Origin: Sinohyriopsis cumingii | Lineage: Eukaryota; Mollusca; Bivalvia; Unionida; Unionidae | DNA: 64,000 bases | Assembly (NCBI GenBank): GCA_028554795.2 | Contig: CM068825.1 | Span: 97,829,451 to 97,893,450, forward strand | Reading direction: 5' to 3' | In this document: positions 1 through 12,830 of the stretch, piece by piece | Layout of the letters: the number at the start of each line of letters is the position of its first letter | Numbering within the stretch: the stretch's first letter is position 1 | The notes under the pieces: model-generated | Seen by the model: the letters and a program-made list of their open reading frames with translations, nothing else | Told to the model about the DNA's origin: nothing | Database searches by the model: none | Made by a program: the position numbers and the translations under genes

Positions 1-1125
1 TGTAGAAATTTTTATCATTTAGTAAATAACATGCCATCCTGAAATATTCATGAATCATTTTACTTTTAAATGGAATGTCAAAATACCGTTTTGGGATCAT
101 TGTTTCCTTCTTTTTTTTATTGGCAACTACATCACTGCCATATTAGGTAGTTTGTGTCCCAGCATCACAAACAGGGGTTGCTCTATACATAATGGCCTCT
201 TCTGGTATCTACAAAATGAATCAGAAGACATAAGTAATTATATTACATATCACAATTGAATTTTTTTCGAATGTGTGAGATTTATAAGTTTGTTTACTCA
301 TGTTTTTATTTTTACACTTAAAAAGAAATATCTGAATAAAGGTTCCTACATATTAAATAAGCAGCATTAAAGTCTAAATAGAAAATTAAATACTTATTGA
401 GTTGCCAGGTAAAAAAAAAAAAAACATGTTTCAGCCAGATCTGGAAAGGTCATTTGTGTTAAAATCTCTTGTTCATTAAAAAAAATGAAGCTGTGTGCAA
501 CAAAACCAATGCTGATTATTTTTTTATATGCTGTGCCCGGTTAGTTCCTGATATACCATATATAGTCACATATAATCCCATTCATGTACAAGCTGACCCC
601 TAAACTGAACAGGTATAAACACTGGAAAGTTCATGACCCGCATATAAGCCGACTTACAGACATCTGAAGATGTTCATGGTAAGTTCTAAATGCATTTATT
701 TAGGCAAAGTTATGTTTTAAAAATTACATGTATACTTTTCTCGAGGTTGGCATGCATGAATAAAAAGAAATGGTATAAACTTGTTTGCAAAGTAATTTAT
801 TTATTTTTCTGTTTTCTTACTGTTTCTGCCTAATTTAAATTTGTGTATAATTTGATTGAATGATTACAAGAATTTAGCAATAGCGAGTTGCTGTAACACT
901 ACCTCTCCCTTTTGACTTGATTATTGTTTGTTTATGCATTATTGCGTTGGACATTTTATATCAGTGCACTGGTAATTACGTTTTTACTTTGCTTTGAAAT
1001 TGTAAATACCTAACTCATTAAAATCTAATCGCAGTATGTGAGCACAATGAATAAAAACAATACGGTTTGATGCTAATACCTTAAAAGCAGAGTTGTAGTT
1101 TGCTTTGATGTAAACAACCTTACAC
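1..1125. other. AT-rich non-coding stretch
   Basis: No gene or recognised element is seen. Short ORFs here have no family signature. A motif reading ATATAAGCCGAC near 640-655 resembles sequence seen again in degraded form near 3110-3180, so an old dispersed repeat may be present, but the ends cannot be placed. Confidence 0.4.
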
Positions 1126-2205
1126 CATACCTGTCAACTTTCATGCCAAGAAGGAGAAGAAAAAAATCCCGATTTAGGGGTTGCTCCATGCCTACCTCCC
1201 GATTTCATAATATCTTCTGATTTTTGCAGAGAACTCCCAATTACTACATTATGTCTTCGATTTTCATTTCTTCTAAATAAGAAAAGTCCTACATGTTCTG
1301 TTGTATCACCTGTGAATTATTGTTGTGATGAAATAATTACTATAAACAATTCGCTTTTTCACTAAATCGATTAATTTTAAACATTATTCACATAAATTAA
1401 TGATTTTTTTTGCCTCTACACTCTACAATAATAAAAAATGAAAAAAATAAAAACAAAAAAGTAAACCACAACAATAAATGCTGGAACTCCATCTGCTATA
1501 GCACCATTCCCACAAAAGAAACTTATATGAGTGACCACTGGGCATTTTTATACCATATATACCAATGATAATTACCAGCGTTAAATTAAAAGAAGGAATG
1601 AAAATACATACTACGCAGCAAATGTGTCCTGAAAAACTAATTCCGAATACATGTTTTATAATAAACAATACTAAATGCTTTACGAGTTGACAGTAAGGGA
1701 ATATGGTCGGATATACAAAGAGGGGAAAATAGTTGCCACATGTACGGTACCATGAGGCTGGCTATTTTGGTACCTTTAGTTAAAACAAATTGGGAATCCT
1801 TTATTTGGCAATCAATTGCTGGTGCTTGCATAACACATAATCGTCTAGAATATGGTTTCTTTGAATTACGGCAGAGGGCCAATTGTTTTCACAAAATAGT
1901 TGCATTGATAAGAATTAACTTTTAATTATTCATGCTGGCTTTCTTGCTTGTTTTTTTTTTAAAGACTAATATTTAGCTATTGTGCAGTTTGACCACAGCT
2001 GACCAGACTATGAAAATAGGGCATGCCAGAGGGAGAAACAGCGAGTCTTTTTGTGAAATTTACGCTTATTGGCCCAGGAGGATTGATTAATATTTAGTGA
2101 AAACAAGGTTTTACAAATGCCACGAAAAGCCTCCCGATTTTATTTCCCAATCTCTATTATTATATTCAGTCTCCCTACTTGGCTTTTGAAAAGTTAATAG
2201 GTATG
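1126..2205. mobile_element. Candidate non-autonomous DNA transposon with terminal inverted repeats
   Basis: The left end begins CATACCTGTCAACTTTC and is followed by an AAG..GGAGA block and a CCCGATTT block. The reverse complement of the right end begins CATACCTATTAACTTTTC and is followed by AAG.AGGGAGA and later an ATCGGGAG block. The similarity extends over about 50-70 bp with small gaps, which gives an inverted-repeat element of about 1.08 kb. Two overlapping ORFs of 81 and 61 codons inside it have no recognisable domain. No clear target duplication is seen at the chosen borders, so the superfamily is not assigned. Confidence 0.5.
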
Positions 2206-3960
2206 CCTTTGCCTCCATTTTACAAAACTACATAGTATTTTGGAATAAAAGGCAATTACACATCAATGTATTTGTATAGTTACTGGTAAAAATTCCCTCT
2301 TATCACAAGCCAGTTTCAGGGTTTTAAAGATTAACTGGCCTGTACTTCTGTCGCAAAACAAGAAATTCGCCGACTATCAACATAGGAGATGCCGAAAGAT
2401 CAAACTTTCCATTGTGTAGAAAGTTATGATATTTGTTCAGCTAAAACACAAAACTAAAATTGATTAATGGTGATCTTAGTTGAAAATTTTAGCCTTTATT
2501 ATTACCACTCTTTGTGAACATGTAAATTTTGATGGTTACCTGCCTTGTACAATTAAAGGTGTGTACCTTTTTAAAAATATTACCTCAATTTGTAGGATCA
2601 TTTATATCATTGAAAATGAGTAACTCATGAGCGTGTGATTCAGTGTAAATGAAACAGCTATTAAAGACTAGCTGAAATGTTATCTGGAAGAATGCAGTTT
2701 GGTTGAAACAATGAATAAAGCAAAATCTGCATGTAATATGTTTGGGAATAAGTAACGATTTAAGTGATGATATGCATGCTTTGCAATGTGTAAGTACAGT
2801 AAATTATAGTTCAGCATGGTCTCCTGGTAAATTCAACCGGCCCACGAATTATGAAGTCTTTTTTTACCTTTAATTAACTTCGTGTTGGAGAAATCAGAAA
2901 ATATGCATCTGCAAAATAATAACAAAATCAATCACAGTACTGTGTAACAGTTTAATAATTGTTGGGTCACTGAAAGTTACTCTTTTTTTTTACATGCCTA
3001 TGTCTTAGGACATGGAAAAAAATTATTTTTTCATGTCCCAAGATTTTTAGCCATTACAGTAGTCAACAAAAAGACTACCGGTAAAAACTGTCAAGTTTAG
3101 ATATTGGCTCGTGGATATGCCGACCCCCCCCCCTTCTTCCAGGCCTTTATTTGTTCCTAAATTATTTGGCTTATATGCTAGTATATACTGTAAGTAAGGT
3201 AGTCTCAGTGTATCAGAACTTAAAACTAATGCACTGGATTTAACCAGAAATGTTGAAAACAGTATATGAGGAACTTAAGTATAGTAATGCACTAATTCCT
3301 TGGATATCAAAAAAGGGAAAATCCATGGTAAATACATCTTTTTTATGATTAAGTAACCAAGATGCATTCATAGCTAATTATTTTATACATATCAGTGAAA
3401 TAAGTAGATTAATCAATTAATCAGTGCATATTTGAATAATGCAATGTTAAAACATATACCTTTTACCTTTTAATGGTGCAAAGCATCAGATTTGAACAAA
3501 CATCTGCTATACTTGTTAATTTATCACATGGTTGCTTTCAATTTATTTGAAATTTCATTAGGATGCAAACAAAACTTGATTGAATAACTAGTACTGTCAT
3601 GTATTGGGGTGTTCTTTTGGGCACTTGTTGCATAATTGGAATAATGTGTAGTCTGTCTTGACAAATATTATGAACACTCTGACATTTTTTGATTATTTTC
3701 TGTGTAGAAGAGTTTGGTTTGTCCATTCAAGAATGACAGAGGGCTGTTAAAGCTACTGGTCTTGTCACTTTTGAGGAGTTTACATAATTTTGGGCTCAAA
3801 ATTATAAACGTTTAAACATGTTTTGAAAATTTGAAATGAATGTAGAAATGATTTCAAGACACACTATTTTATTCCAGTGCTTTTTATGGTAATGTTAATG
3901 ATGCTAATATACATGCAGTTGTGTTTCCTGGTATGACCCATGGATCTCACTTCCTGGTAT
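2206..3960. other. Non-coding stretch, nothing recognised
   Basis: AT-rich sequence without a convincing exon or mobile element. A possible 3' splice site near 3710 is followed by only a weak donor and was not accepted. Confidence 0.35.
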
Positions 3961-4378
3961 GATGTCACTGATAATGAAATCTCATTTAATTCCAATGCAT
4001 TGAATGTGTGATGTCATTGATAGTGATATCTCATTTAATTCCAATGCATTGAATGTGTGATGTCATTGATAATGAAATCTCATTTAATTCCAATGCATTG
4101 AATGTGTGATGTCATTGATAGTGATATCTCATTTAATTCCAATGCATTGAATGTGTGATGTCATTGATAATGAAATCTCATTTAATTCGAATGCATTGAA
4201 TGTGTGATGTCATTGATAATGAAATCTCATTTAATTCCAATGCATTGAATGTGTGATGTCATTGATAATGAAATCTCATTTAATTCGAATGCATTGAATG
4301 TGTGATGTCATTGATAATGAAATCTCATTTAATTCCAATGCATTGAATGTGTGATGTCATTGATAATGAAATGTCATT
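3961..4378. repeat. Minisatellite, about 49-bp unit, 8-9 copies
   Basis: The unit runs GATGTCATTGATAATGAAAT, then CTCATTTAATTCCAATGCAT, then TGAATGTGT. Two versions exist: one with ATAATGAAATCTC and one with ATAGTGATATCTC. In the first half they alternate (A-B-A-B), in the second half only the A form occurs, with CCAATGC and CGAATGC sub-variants also alternating. Copies are almost identical, so the array expanded recently. Confidence 0.9.
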
Positions 4379-4598
4379 GATTATGAAAAGCAGTCTTTTA
4401 CTGATCTTTCAGTAACATGTTTGCTTTCCATTGTAAGAAGAATAAAAGATGCTTTGGGCAGACTCTGATTTGCAGCAGTGCTGTATAAAACAGAACTCAG
4501 TCCTCACTATTTATGATTTATTGCTCATTATATAAAAGGATATAAGGTATCAAATATTGTTCATATTTATTTATTTATCTATTTACTTATTTTGACAG

Positions 4599-4639
4599 GG
4601 GATGATGTTTTTGAAACTTCTGAGGGTGGAGATATTCAG
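4599..4639 (+). other. Candidate small exon (plus strand)
   Basis: A pyrimidine-rich tract ending TTTTGACAG precedes 41 bases that read DDVFETSEGGDIQ after a split codon, followed by GTATCA as donor. The exon would end in phase 0, which is compatible with the phase-0 start of the candidate exon at 7171. I do not recognise the protein. This is a splice-pattern call only, with no family support. Confidence 0.25.
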
Positions 4640-7170
4640 GTATCATCAGCATCTTCAGGTTGAGGTCACAACTTTAACAATTCCAGCCAGTGTGATGCAT
4701 CTTTTAAGTGCCCAATTATACCAGAAAGGAGGTGGTCACAGTGTCCAGCAAGGGGTCTGACCACCTCGCTACCTCTGTCTGTCATATTATTGGTACTGCA
4801 CAATACATCAATATTTCTCGGCAGTGTTATTTGCTATACTTGTTTTCAGTTATATGCAGTTCTGTGTATGTCCACTGGAGTTTGCCACCATCATAGTATT
4901 GCTACAGCTGCAGAACTCTCAATAGTGAGAGTCTGAGCTTCCTGGACCTAGTTTATTGTCTTGGCCTCATTTCATACATGTGTATACCAGTCATTTTCAT
5001 TAGATGTCACACATGATTAGAGCACACATTCAGTTGTAATGTGCTTTATGATTGGTCAAGTGTCAAAAGTGATGGCAGTAAAATCCATGATATATTTTGG
5101 ATAGTTTGTTGCAGTTGTAAGATGGTGAATATTCTTTTGACATGATGTCATAGAGAACTACATTTTGTGCTGTTTTTTAACAACATTTTAAAAAAGTGGA
5201 AAAACAACAGGATTTCAGGAGGTTTGCTCTTGCTTTCCAGTTCTGCTACTATTGTTAGTAAAACTCAATGTGCAACAGTAAAACCACCATAATCTCAAAT
5301 CTTTCATACAAGGCAGTTATTCCAGAATGTTTGTATATGATTTATTTTAATTTTACTGTTTACAAGTATGGCTTTTCTAAAATCTGGCCATAAACTTTAA
5401 AGTGATTCTGGAGTTTCCATATGTAGAACTCACAGCCTTGTTTGTTAGGGTTTGAAGAGATTTTTCACTCTCAGGCATATGGACTGCTGTCCACTCTCTG
5501 TTACTAAGAATAGTCTGTATTTCTAATAATAGGTACTGTTTTATATTTAGCTTCATTGGCTTTTTGGCCTTGAATAGTGATTCTTTTGAATGGGCATAAC
5601 TCAGATTTTAACTTGAAACAGAAATGACTAGGCTAGTCAACTCCCTTATTATAGTTTAACAACTTTGTAGTTCTTCAAACAGAACTATTTCAATAGCAAA
5701 TGAAATATTTTACAAATTTTTTAATTCTGTTGAGCTGAAGGAGAGAAATGACTTAAAACATTAAACAAATTTAATTCAGATTATATGTGTTTTGAGGGAT
5801 ATTGTTATTTGTTTGAGATCATAACAAGAAGGATGATTATCAATGTCTCACAATTTGTATTTATCCCTTTGTTCCTCTTTAACATACTGTATTTCTCAAC
5901 ATTATGGTTAGATATGAGATGTGTCCGAGCACTTCCATTTTTAAAGTTCTGCAGAGAACTTTGGCAGAACGATGGAATTTATTGACTTTTCCATGAAAGA
6001 TGCTTGATATTTGATCAGTTCTTGAGAGATTTTCTTCAAATTCTTGTACAGATCAATACATTTGTTGTTTAATTGTAAATTCACCATCAAACCAAGATTT
6101 TAATATAATTAACATTAATTAATTAAATTCCACTCGCAATTAAAAAAATTAAATTCTACTCTTAATATGTCAATCACATTTTCAAAACAATGTTTATATA
6201 TAAATTTAAGAAAATCCAAGACTGTTCCTCAGAATATTATGGTATTTCAGTATCTCATACTTGTTGCTAAATAATTACACCTCTGTCATAGACATAACTG
6301 GCAGGAAATAGCTACTTTATTGCAAGACTGATCATAGGACTTGAATTTACCATGCCCTTATCATAAAATCACATTTGCATAATACTGGAGATTCATAATC
6401 ATCAATAATAAAAGAAGCATCAACAGAGTTTCTTGATTTAATGACCAGATTTGAGGAATCAGGTTGTTGGATACATGTAACTACTTTAAACATCCAGTTA
6501 AAACCACCAGTAGGACTGGGTAGAAGTGATTTTAATGGAGAGTTAGTTGTCTGATTTAAAAAAAATGAGGTAAAGATGGATAGTCAAAATGGGTTACAAT
6601 GGGGGGAATGGTTTTAATTGTCAGATTGCAAAGCAATTTATGTTGCTTATGGATTGCTGAAGTTTGTCTGAAAGTCTTTCGTACTATCCCTCCATTCATC
6701 TGTTCATCTGGTGTCAAGACAGAAGTTAGTAGTTGCATTTAATTCATTTTTGCAGACACTTTATGTAAATATTTAATAGGAAATACTACAGCCATCTGTG
6801 ACAACTAGGTCACTGTAACTTATATTTAACTTGACTGCACTTTGACCATAGCTCTATTGTTGGTTTTCTTGTTTGGGTGTTTGGAGTAGCAGGCACTGAC
6901 CTGTTCTAAATAAAAATCTCAGGCTTTATAAGTTAACCTTGAAATACTGTGGATGATCATTATGATGAGTTTTCTAATTTCATTTGATTAATGAGGTATT
7001 GGGAAAGAGTTTTATGTCTTTGTACTATTATTGCTTCTTACTATTATGCATGCTTTTATGTACAATGTCTACAAATCACTAATGGTTACATATGAGTGTT
7101 ATATATATATATTTTTCCTATGTTTTTACTGCATCCTGTACCAACTTAGGATTACATTGTCTTATTTCAG
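4640..7170. other. Non-coding stretch, nothing recognised
   Basis: AT-rich sequence with no identified mobile element or gene. If the two candidate plus-strand exons are real, this would be the intron between them. Confidence 0.35.
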
Positions 7171-7257
7171 ACAATAACTGGTTCTTCATTTTTGTGTGAT
7201 CGTACCCATTTGTTTCTTTTTACATATGGCCACATAGATCTGTTTAAACCAAAACTG
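7171..7257 (+). other. Candidate internal exon, unknown protein (plus strand)
   Basis: The acceptor CTTATTTCAG and the donor CTG/GTGAGC bracket 87 bases that are open in phase 0 and read TITGSSFLCDRTHLFLFTYG and then HIDLFKPKL. The residue mix looks like a folded beta-rich segment rather than random AT-rich translation, and both splice sites are near consensus. I cannot name the family. It may belong with the candidate exon at 4599-4639. Confidence 0.35.
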
Positions 7258-7289
7258 GTGAGCTCTTGTTATTGTTCACACTGGAACAC

Positions 7290-8250
7290 AATTTTTAGCT
7301 CACTGGCTGTAAGGCCATGTGAGCTAATGTTTTTTCCAGTGTGTGTTGTCTGGCATACTTTTTGCATAATCCATCATTCACCATCTGCTGTTTGAAACTT
7401 CTCAGAAACCACTGGGCTAATTTCAAATAAATTTTGCATTGATCCTTCTGACGTGAAGAGCTTTCAGATTTTTAGAAATGACACCAAACTGCCATCTTAT
7501 GTAGCCATCATTGCTAAAATAGAACAAAAATTTTAATGATTATTTAGAAACTACTGAAAAGAGTTGGACCAGTTTTGGTTGAAATCATCCTGGTGTAAAG
7601 AGATTTCAGGTTTTCATACAAATAATGCTGATCATTCATCAATACGGCCACCATTGCTAAAATAGAAAAACCTTGAAATGACTTTATTTTAACAAAACAA
7701 AAGAGAATTGAAATGATTTTAACAAAAGTGTCATGGCTTGAAGGTCTTTTAAGTTTGCACCTCCCGATGTAGCCTCTGTTACTTAAACAAGAAAAACCTT
7801 TCATTGATTTGTTCTAAACAAAAACTGCTGAACAGAATTGGACCAAAATTGAGACAAAACATACTGACATGAAAGCCTTTGATGTTTATACAAATATGAT
7901 GCTGATCCACCACCAAACATGGCCATCATTTCCAAAATGAGAACCCTTAAAAAAACATTATTAAAAAATGCAGAATTGAACCAAAGGGCTTTTAAGTTTA
8001 CAAAATTTATAAAGTTAATGCTGATTCACCTTGAAAATATGTTGACCATTACTAAGATAGAAAAACTTGTGCATAACTCCTCAAAAAGTGCTTCAAGGAA
8101 TTTGATGAATTTGTCAGAAAGCATCCTAGCAAATTTGGCTTTGAAGTCTATTTCTTTTTGCCTTTCTTTTTTCATTTAATGATGCTGATCTGATTCAGAT
8201 ATAAAGTAACCAAATTAGAAAAACCCAAAGTAACCAGAAATAGAGAAACC
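7290..8250. repeat. Diverged tandem repeat, period about 125-145 bp
   Basis: A phrase like CCATCATTGCTAAAATAGAA recurs near 7505, 7645, 7770, 7917, 8040 and 8205, and a phrase like ATGCTGATCCA recurs near 7627, 7898, 8020 and 8183. Copies have drifted a lot. This kind of old, loosely periodic repeat is common in bivalve genomes. ORFs inside it are by-products. Confidence 0.6.
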
Positions 8251-8639
8251 TTTAAACACCTTTTTGTAAAAACAAAACAAAACACTATTGGCAGTGTAGT
8301 CAGTATCCATGGATAAAGCATATATATGTACATCCTCAATGCGTCACAGCCATTCTTTCTTCCTAGGTCTTGGGTAACAGTTTGGAGCCAGTTTCATAGT
8401 GGCAACCTCTTTAGGAGGGAACTATTGGGGCTAACTTTGTAAATACATGTACAGAAGTTGTATATTCTTGGTTAAGTTTATGCATTTAGCTCAGGGTTTT
8501 GCACACTCTATAAATATATTTATCATGCCAGATTCCTTAAGCTGCCTGAATTTATGCATCTCTGTTAGTACCACAAAAGAAAAAGTCACTGTGATGCACA
8601 TTTCATGTTTTGCATGGTTAAGTTTAATTAGCTCATGAC

Positions 8640-9170
8640 CAAATGGGATTTATACACCTGTTATGTATACCTAAAATCAATGAATTTGGTGAGGTGATGC
8701 ATTTTGCATCTGCACCCTTATCACAAAAGTAGTACACTATACTCATATTTTATACATAACTGATTATGGTTGAATTTTGTTTTTCAAGTCTTATGCGCTG
8801 TTCATGGTTTAATCACCCTATAGTCTGCTGCACCCATACAAGATAAATAGGTCACAATGATCTACATTTCACAATTTACTGGGTTAGGTTATGTTTCTTT
8901 AAACCTCTTTTATACATAGAATCATGAGGGAATGCATTTTGATAAGTAATTTAGTCTTATTGCAGAATGAGGTTTATGTGACCTACTGCTATTTGTATTA
9001 GAATCATGAAACTTTGTTATTGGATGAATGTCTGTAAGTACTACCCCCTTACAACCAAAAAGGTCACAGTGACCTACAATTAATGCTCTGTGAACATAGT
9101 TTAAGTAGTTGTGTTTTGCTGGTGACCACATATTTTTCTATGCTGTATACAACCCTTTTTGACCTGTGCA
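8640..9170. repeat. Diverged two-copy repeat containing AGGTCA palindromes
   Basis: Two related blocks, roughly 8690-8900 and 8930-9120, share phrases such as GAATGCATTTTG or GATGCATTTTG, a CCCTTA or CCCCCTTA block followed by an AAGATAAAT or AACCAAAA stretch, and AGGTCACA.TGA.CTACA. The second block contains a perfect AGGTCA-CAG-TGACCT inverted repeat. Confidence 0.5.
9061..9075. promoter_or_regulatory. Perfect AGGTCA inverted repeat with 3-bp spacer (nuclear-receptor-type palindrome)
   Basis: The sequence AGGTCACAGTGACCT is exactly the consensus form of a steroid-receptor (oestrogen-response-type) element. A degraded version lies near 8851. It sits inside an old repeat with no gene recognised nearby, so a regulatory role is only a possibility. 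Confidence 0.3.
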
Positions 9171-10098
9171 GTTAGAAGTAGGAGTAAAAATGTTAGTTCA
9201 ATGATAAACATTCCATATTATTGACTGTACTTTGTATACTGTGATAGGTTATCCTCAGTAGGGTAACACAGTATTGTACATGCTAATGAGTATTGGAATT
9301 ATATGAGTGGTCTGCACATGAATCTTCAGCTGTAGTGGTTAATCAAGGTAGTTATTGATACATAAACTGTTCATGTACTACTGGATATCACTCTAAGGCT
9401 ACTCAATGCATCATTTTCATCCAGTATAATCTGGCAGAAATTCTAAGGGTGAACAGTTATACTAACTCAAAAACCGATTTTTTAGAAACGATTTTTTTTT
9501 AATTTACAAAAAAAAAAAACGCACAAAAGTCATCTCTAGTTTCTGTCACCTGATTATAGTAATTTGATATGATAGAAAAGTACTTTTTTAATGTGTTATT
9601 TCTTTATCACCCTATCACAGTGTGTATGTATGCATGTATATTCTTTGATGGCATAACACCATAGTACTGGCTATATAATGCTGATTAAAAGTGAAAATTT
9701 TAAATTGTAAAAACATTAATGGTACAAATGTAAAGATTTAAAAAATTCTGAAGAAAGTTTCAGTTAGAAATGGGACCACATGATGTTCTTAAGGTCATTT
9801 AGACATTTCTTTCTGCATGATAATTGTAATTATTGATTACACTTTGATTTTATTATTGTTAGACATGATTATCCTAAGATACTTGCACATTAATTTTACG
9901 ACACAAAACATATCCAAAGGATTTATGATTCCATAGCAGAGTGGTATATTTGTAATGATTAAGAATGGAAAACAAATATTTTGCAATTCTGCAGTAAGAG
10001 TTTACATATTATATGTCATACTTTGGCAAGATATATCAAACTATTTGTTTTGTTTTAACCTGTTTGATTTTAAGATATTAATGAAATTATTGGATTAA

Positions 10099-10179
<81 letters not shown>

Positions 10180-10780
10180 ATAGTCCTATTTGGGACAAAC
10201 ATGATATTAGAACTTTCTTTTGCCTTTAATTTCTGTATTCCAAATTTGTTTTTTTTTTTTTAAATTCTTTTTGACTGAGATCACTTCACCATTAAAAATA
10301 CATGTCAGTGCCTCTCAAAAATTTGTAATCATACTCTTCCTTAAGATTCTTTTCCATTTTAAATGTTTCATGTATCACCAAAAGTCCACTAAAATCATCA
10401 TTATCTGTTCTTGAATATTATGTGGAGAGAAGTTTTTGTCAATAAAAATAAGCTTACAAGTGAACTGAATATTACAATTATTTGCTTTTTATCAGTAATT
10501 ATTTATACACATGAAAAGTAAGTGTATGAAAAACACATTAGAGGACATGCTAAAATATATTTACATTTTACTGTACATTGTATGGTTGTAACAGAACTAT
10601 TTTTGTTTTCTAAATTCAGAATAATATAATATTGCTGTAATAAATTGCATACAATTTAACTTCATTGTCTTAGATTTTAATATGAATTTATTGTTGAATA
10701 TGAGCTGAGAAAATGTTAGAATTATTAAATAGTAGATTTTGTCTTGCATTTTTCATTTGCATCACGTCAAGATGGGTACT
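9171..10780. other. Non-coding stretch with microsatellite
   Basis: Nothing is recognised apart from a long TA microsatellite (listed separately) and A/T homopolymer runs near 9490-9520. Confidence 0.4.
10101..10177. repeat. Dinucleotide microsatellite (TA)n, about 77 bp
   Basis: Uninterrupted alternating T and A between ATC and CTATAG. Such a self-complementary tract can extrude a cruciform and is often unstable in length. Confidence 0.95.
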
Positions 10781-11080
10781 TGGAAGGCCACGGTTACCAT
10801 TAAGGTTAAGCATTGGGTTTATATTTTGACACTTAAAACATCTAATTTTTATTAGCTCTACCAGTCATAGATCAGAAAAGATTATGGGATGTCATGTTGC
10901 CCATCTTGAGTCATCCATCCATCCACTTGCACAAATTTGCAGTCAGTAATTTTCAACTACTTGGATAATTTCCATGAAACTTTGCATTAGTTCCCAAGTC
11001 TACATGGTCCTAATGACAATGGTTCTTCTCAGACATACAATATGCCACCACAGCAGCCATCTTGAAGATCTTGTTTTTAA
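10781..11080. repeat. Diverged copy of the 'CCATCTTGAA' dispersed repeat
   Basis: Phrases such as TCCATGAAACTTTGCATTAG, TGGTCCTAATGACAATGG and GCAGCCATCTTGAAGATC match, with drift, the family seen at 18780-20400 and in inverted orientation at 39080-40000. Confidence 0.5.
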
Positions 11081-12090
11081 TAGGAGTAACACACTGCTTG
11101 CATCAGCTGAATTGCTTTCCTTTTCTGGATGCTTATTCCCCAGTTTAGACTAATATTCTCTAATAGTAATTGGAGGTCCAGAACAGAACATGATCCTAGT
11201 CTTAATACTTCATCAAAGTCTGGATACAAAACACCCAGTCTCACCCACTTACTTCCTTTGATTGAACTTGCAGGTTTATTTGGCTCCATTAAATTTAACC
11301 GTCATTGTTATTGTTTTTGTTAAACATATGTTTGGCCCATCATTGCCCTTTTTATATTGACTGAGTTATTTTCTGATTGGGTGTTTTCTTGCATTATTTT
11401 GGTAATTGTGAAGGGGTTTTGCACTTTTATCAGTGAGGCAGTGCTTCTATTAATTGTTTTCCTATCAGTGCCTTGGTAACTTCATCTACCCTTCTCTAGC
11501 TTCTGGTTGTTTTGCTTTTTGTATTTATTCTCTTTCAGCATCATAATGTGTCTCAAGGTTTTGGTAAGGGCTGGCATAAGAAGGCCCTTATGGACACTCA
11601 CCCTACCTTCACATAATGTACTGGTTGTGCGTGCATGGATGAATTTCTGAATTGTTGCCTTTGGTTAGATGATGTGTGGGCATTGGTATCAAGTTGCTTT
11701 ACATATTGGTTTAGGAAGGAAGGCCCTTTCTTCTCCTCTTCATCTCAGGATCGATTCCCCCAGCCCATTAACAGAAGGTTTCGAGACTAGTTCCCGTCTG
11801 ATTGGTCACTGGTTGCCAGGCACAGGGCATTTACTGGTTACTAAGCTTAGAGTACCAGACACCAGTCACAGGAGTGCTCTTTGAGTAACTGGATACACCA
11901 TTTTGATTGTCAGTCTGGGGATAGGGATTAGGTCGATACCATGCTTTTATGAACTGTAAAATCCCAGTGAAAATGGGCTTTGCTCACCCATCTAAGGAAT
12001 GGAATCAGGTCAGCATCTCTATGCTTGGTTTGTGACCTTGCACATAATTTGCATGGGGTCAAAGAGTCTGCCAAGCAGTAGAAGGAGTGG

Positions 12091-12797
12091 TTGTTACCTC
12101 TGGCTACACTCTTGCCATTGGTCTCCACCTCCAGTTATCAGGTCCCTTCCTGGGCTTTGCTTCTTAGGCATCCCCCGTTAAATTTTGGTGCACCCCAAAA
12201 TGGGAATATTGACTGCAACCTGGGCTCATTTCCAGCCTTGGTGCATATGGTTCTGTATAAGGAGCAATCATGGTCTCCAGCAGCATTTCAGTGCTTGTTG
12301 GAGGTTGTGGCTAAGACAACCAGATACGCACTCATAATGTGTAAGACACATTCTGAGGAGCTTCTTCACCTCTGCAGAGATGCATCTTTAGAGGGGCATA
12401 TACCTGTTTTTGAGAGGTGTGAAAAAGATCTTTGGTGCTCTCATCCCTTCTGTGGATACCATGATTTGAGGAAATAGGAACATCAGTCTCTGGCCATGAC
12501 TCCAAGCCCATTGAAATGGGCTAAGAAACACTACCACCTAGATCAATTCATGTAACCTTGTTCAAAATTTTCCTGTCCAGTCTCATAAGACTCATATGCA
12601 GGCCCTATTCAGAATTCCCTCCCACCTGTTTTTTGCTAGACAAAGTGGCCATGGAAGCCAGAGGTGAAAATCGTGCTTCTTTCCCATTGCTAAGGAGGGA
12701 GATAATCATCACTATGGAGTGGCACCCTCTGGATCAGTCCCTTCCTCTTCCCAGTGTTCCAGTTGATGTGGAACTATTCCAATTTTCAGAGGCTTGA
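12091..12797 (+). pseudogene. Possible Gag-like region of the DIRS-like relic
   Basis: Two open stretches (12091-12477 and 12558-12797) contain segments such as FQCLLEVVAKTTRYALIMCK and EELLHLCRDASLEGH. Their position just ahead of the reverse transcriptase suggests the 3' part of the first ORF of the element. The identification rests on position and general character; there is no diagnostic motif. Confidence 0.35.
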
Positions 12798-12830
12798 TCA
12801 GGCATCATGTATGATGCCATGATCCATACT

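Noticed and set aside
560..3180. A large element bounded by the ATATAAGCCGAC-like motifs near 640 and 3110-3180
   Set aside because: The similarity is too short and degraded to define ends.
3712..3765. A small exon after TTTTCTGTGTAG
   Set aside because: The following donor (CTG/GTCTTG) is poor and no coherent frame with neighbours was found.
12091..12477. A 128-codon ORF as a host gene
   Set aside because: It lies in line with reverse transcriptase and recombinase relics and is better explained as part of the DIRS-like element.
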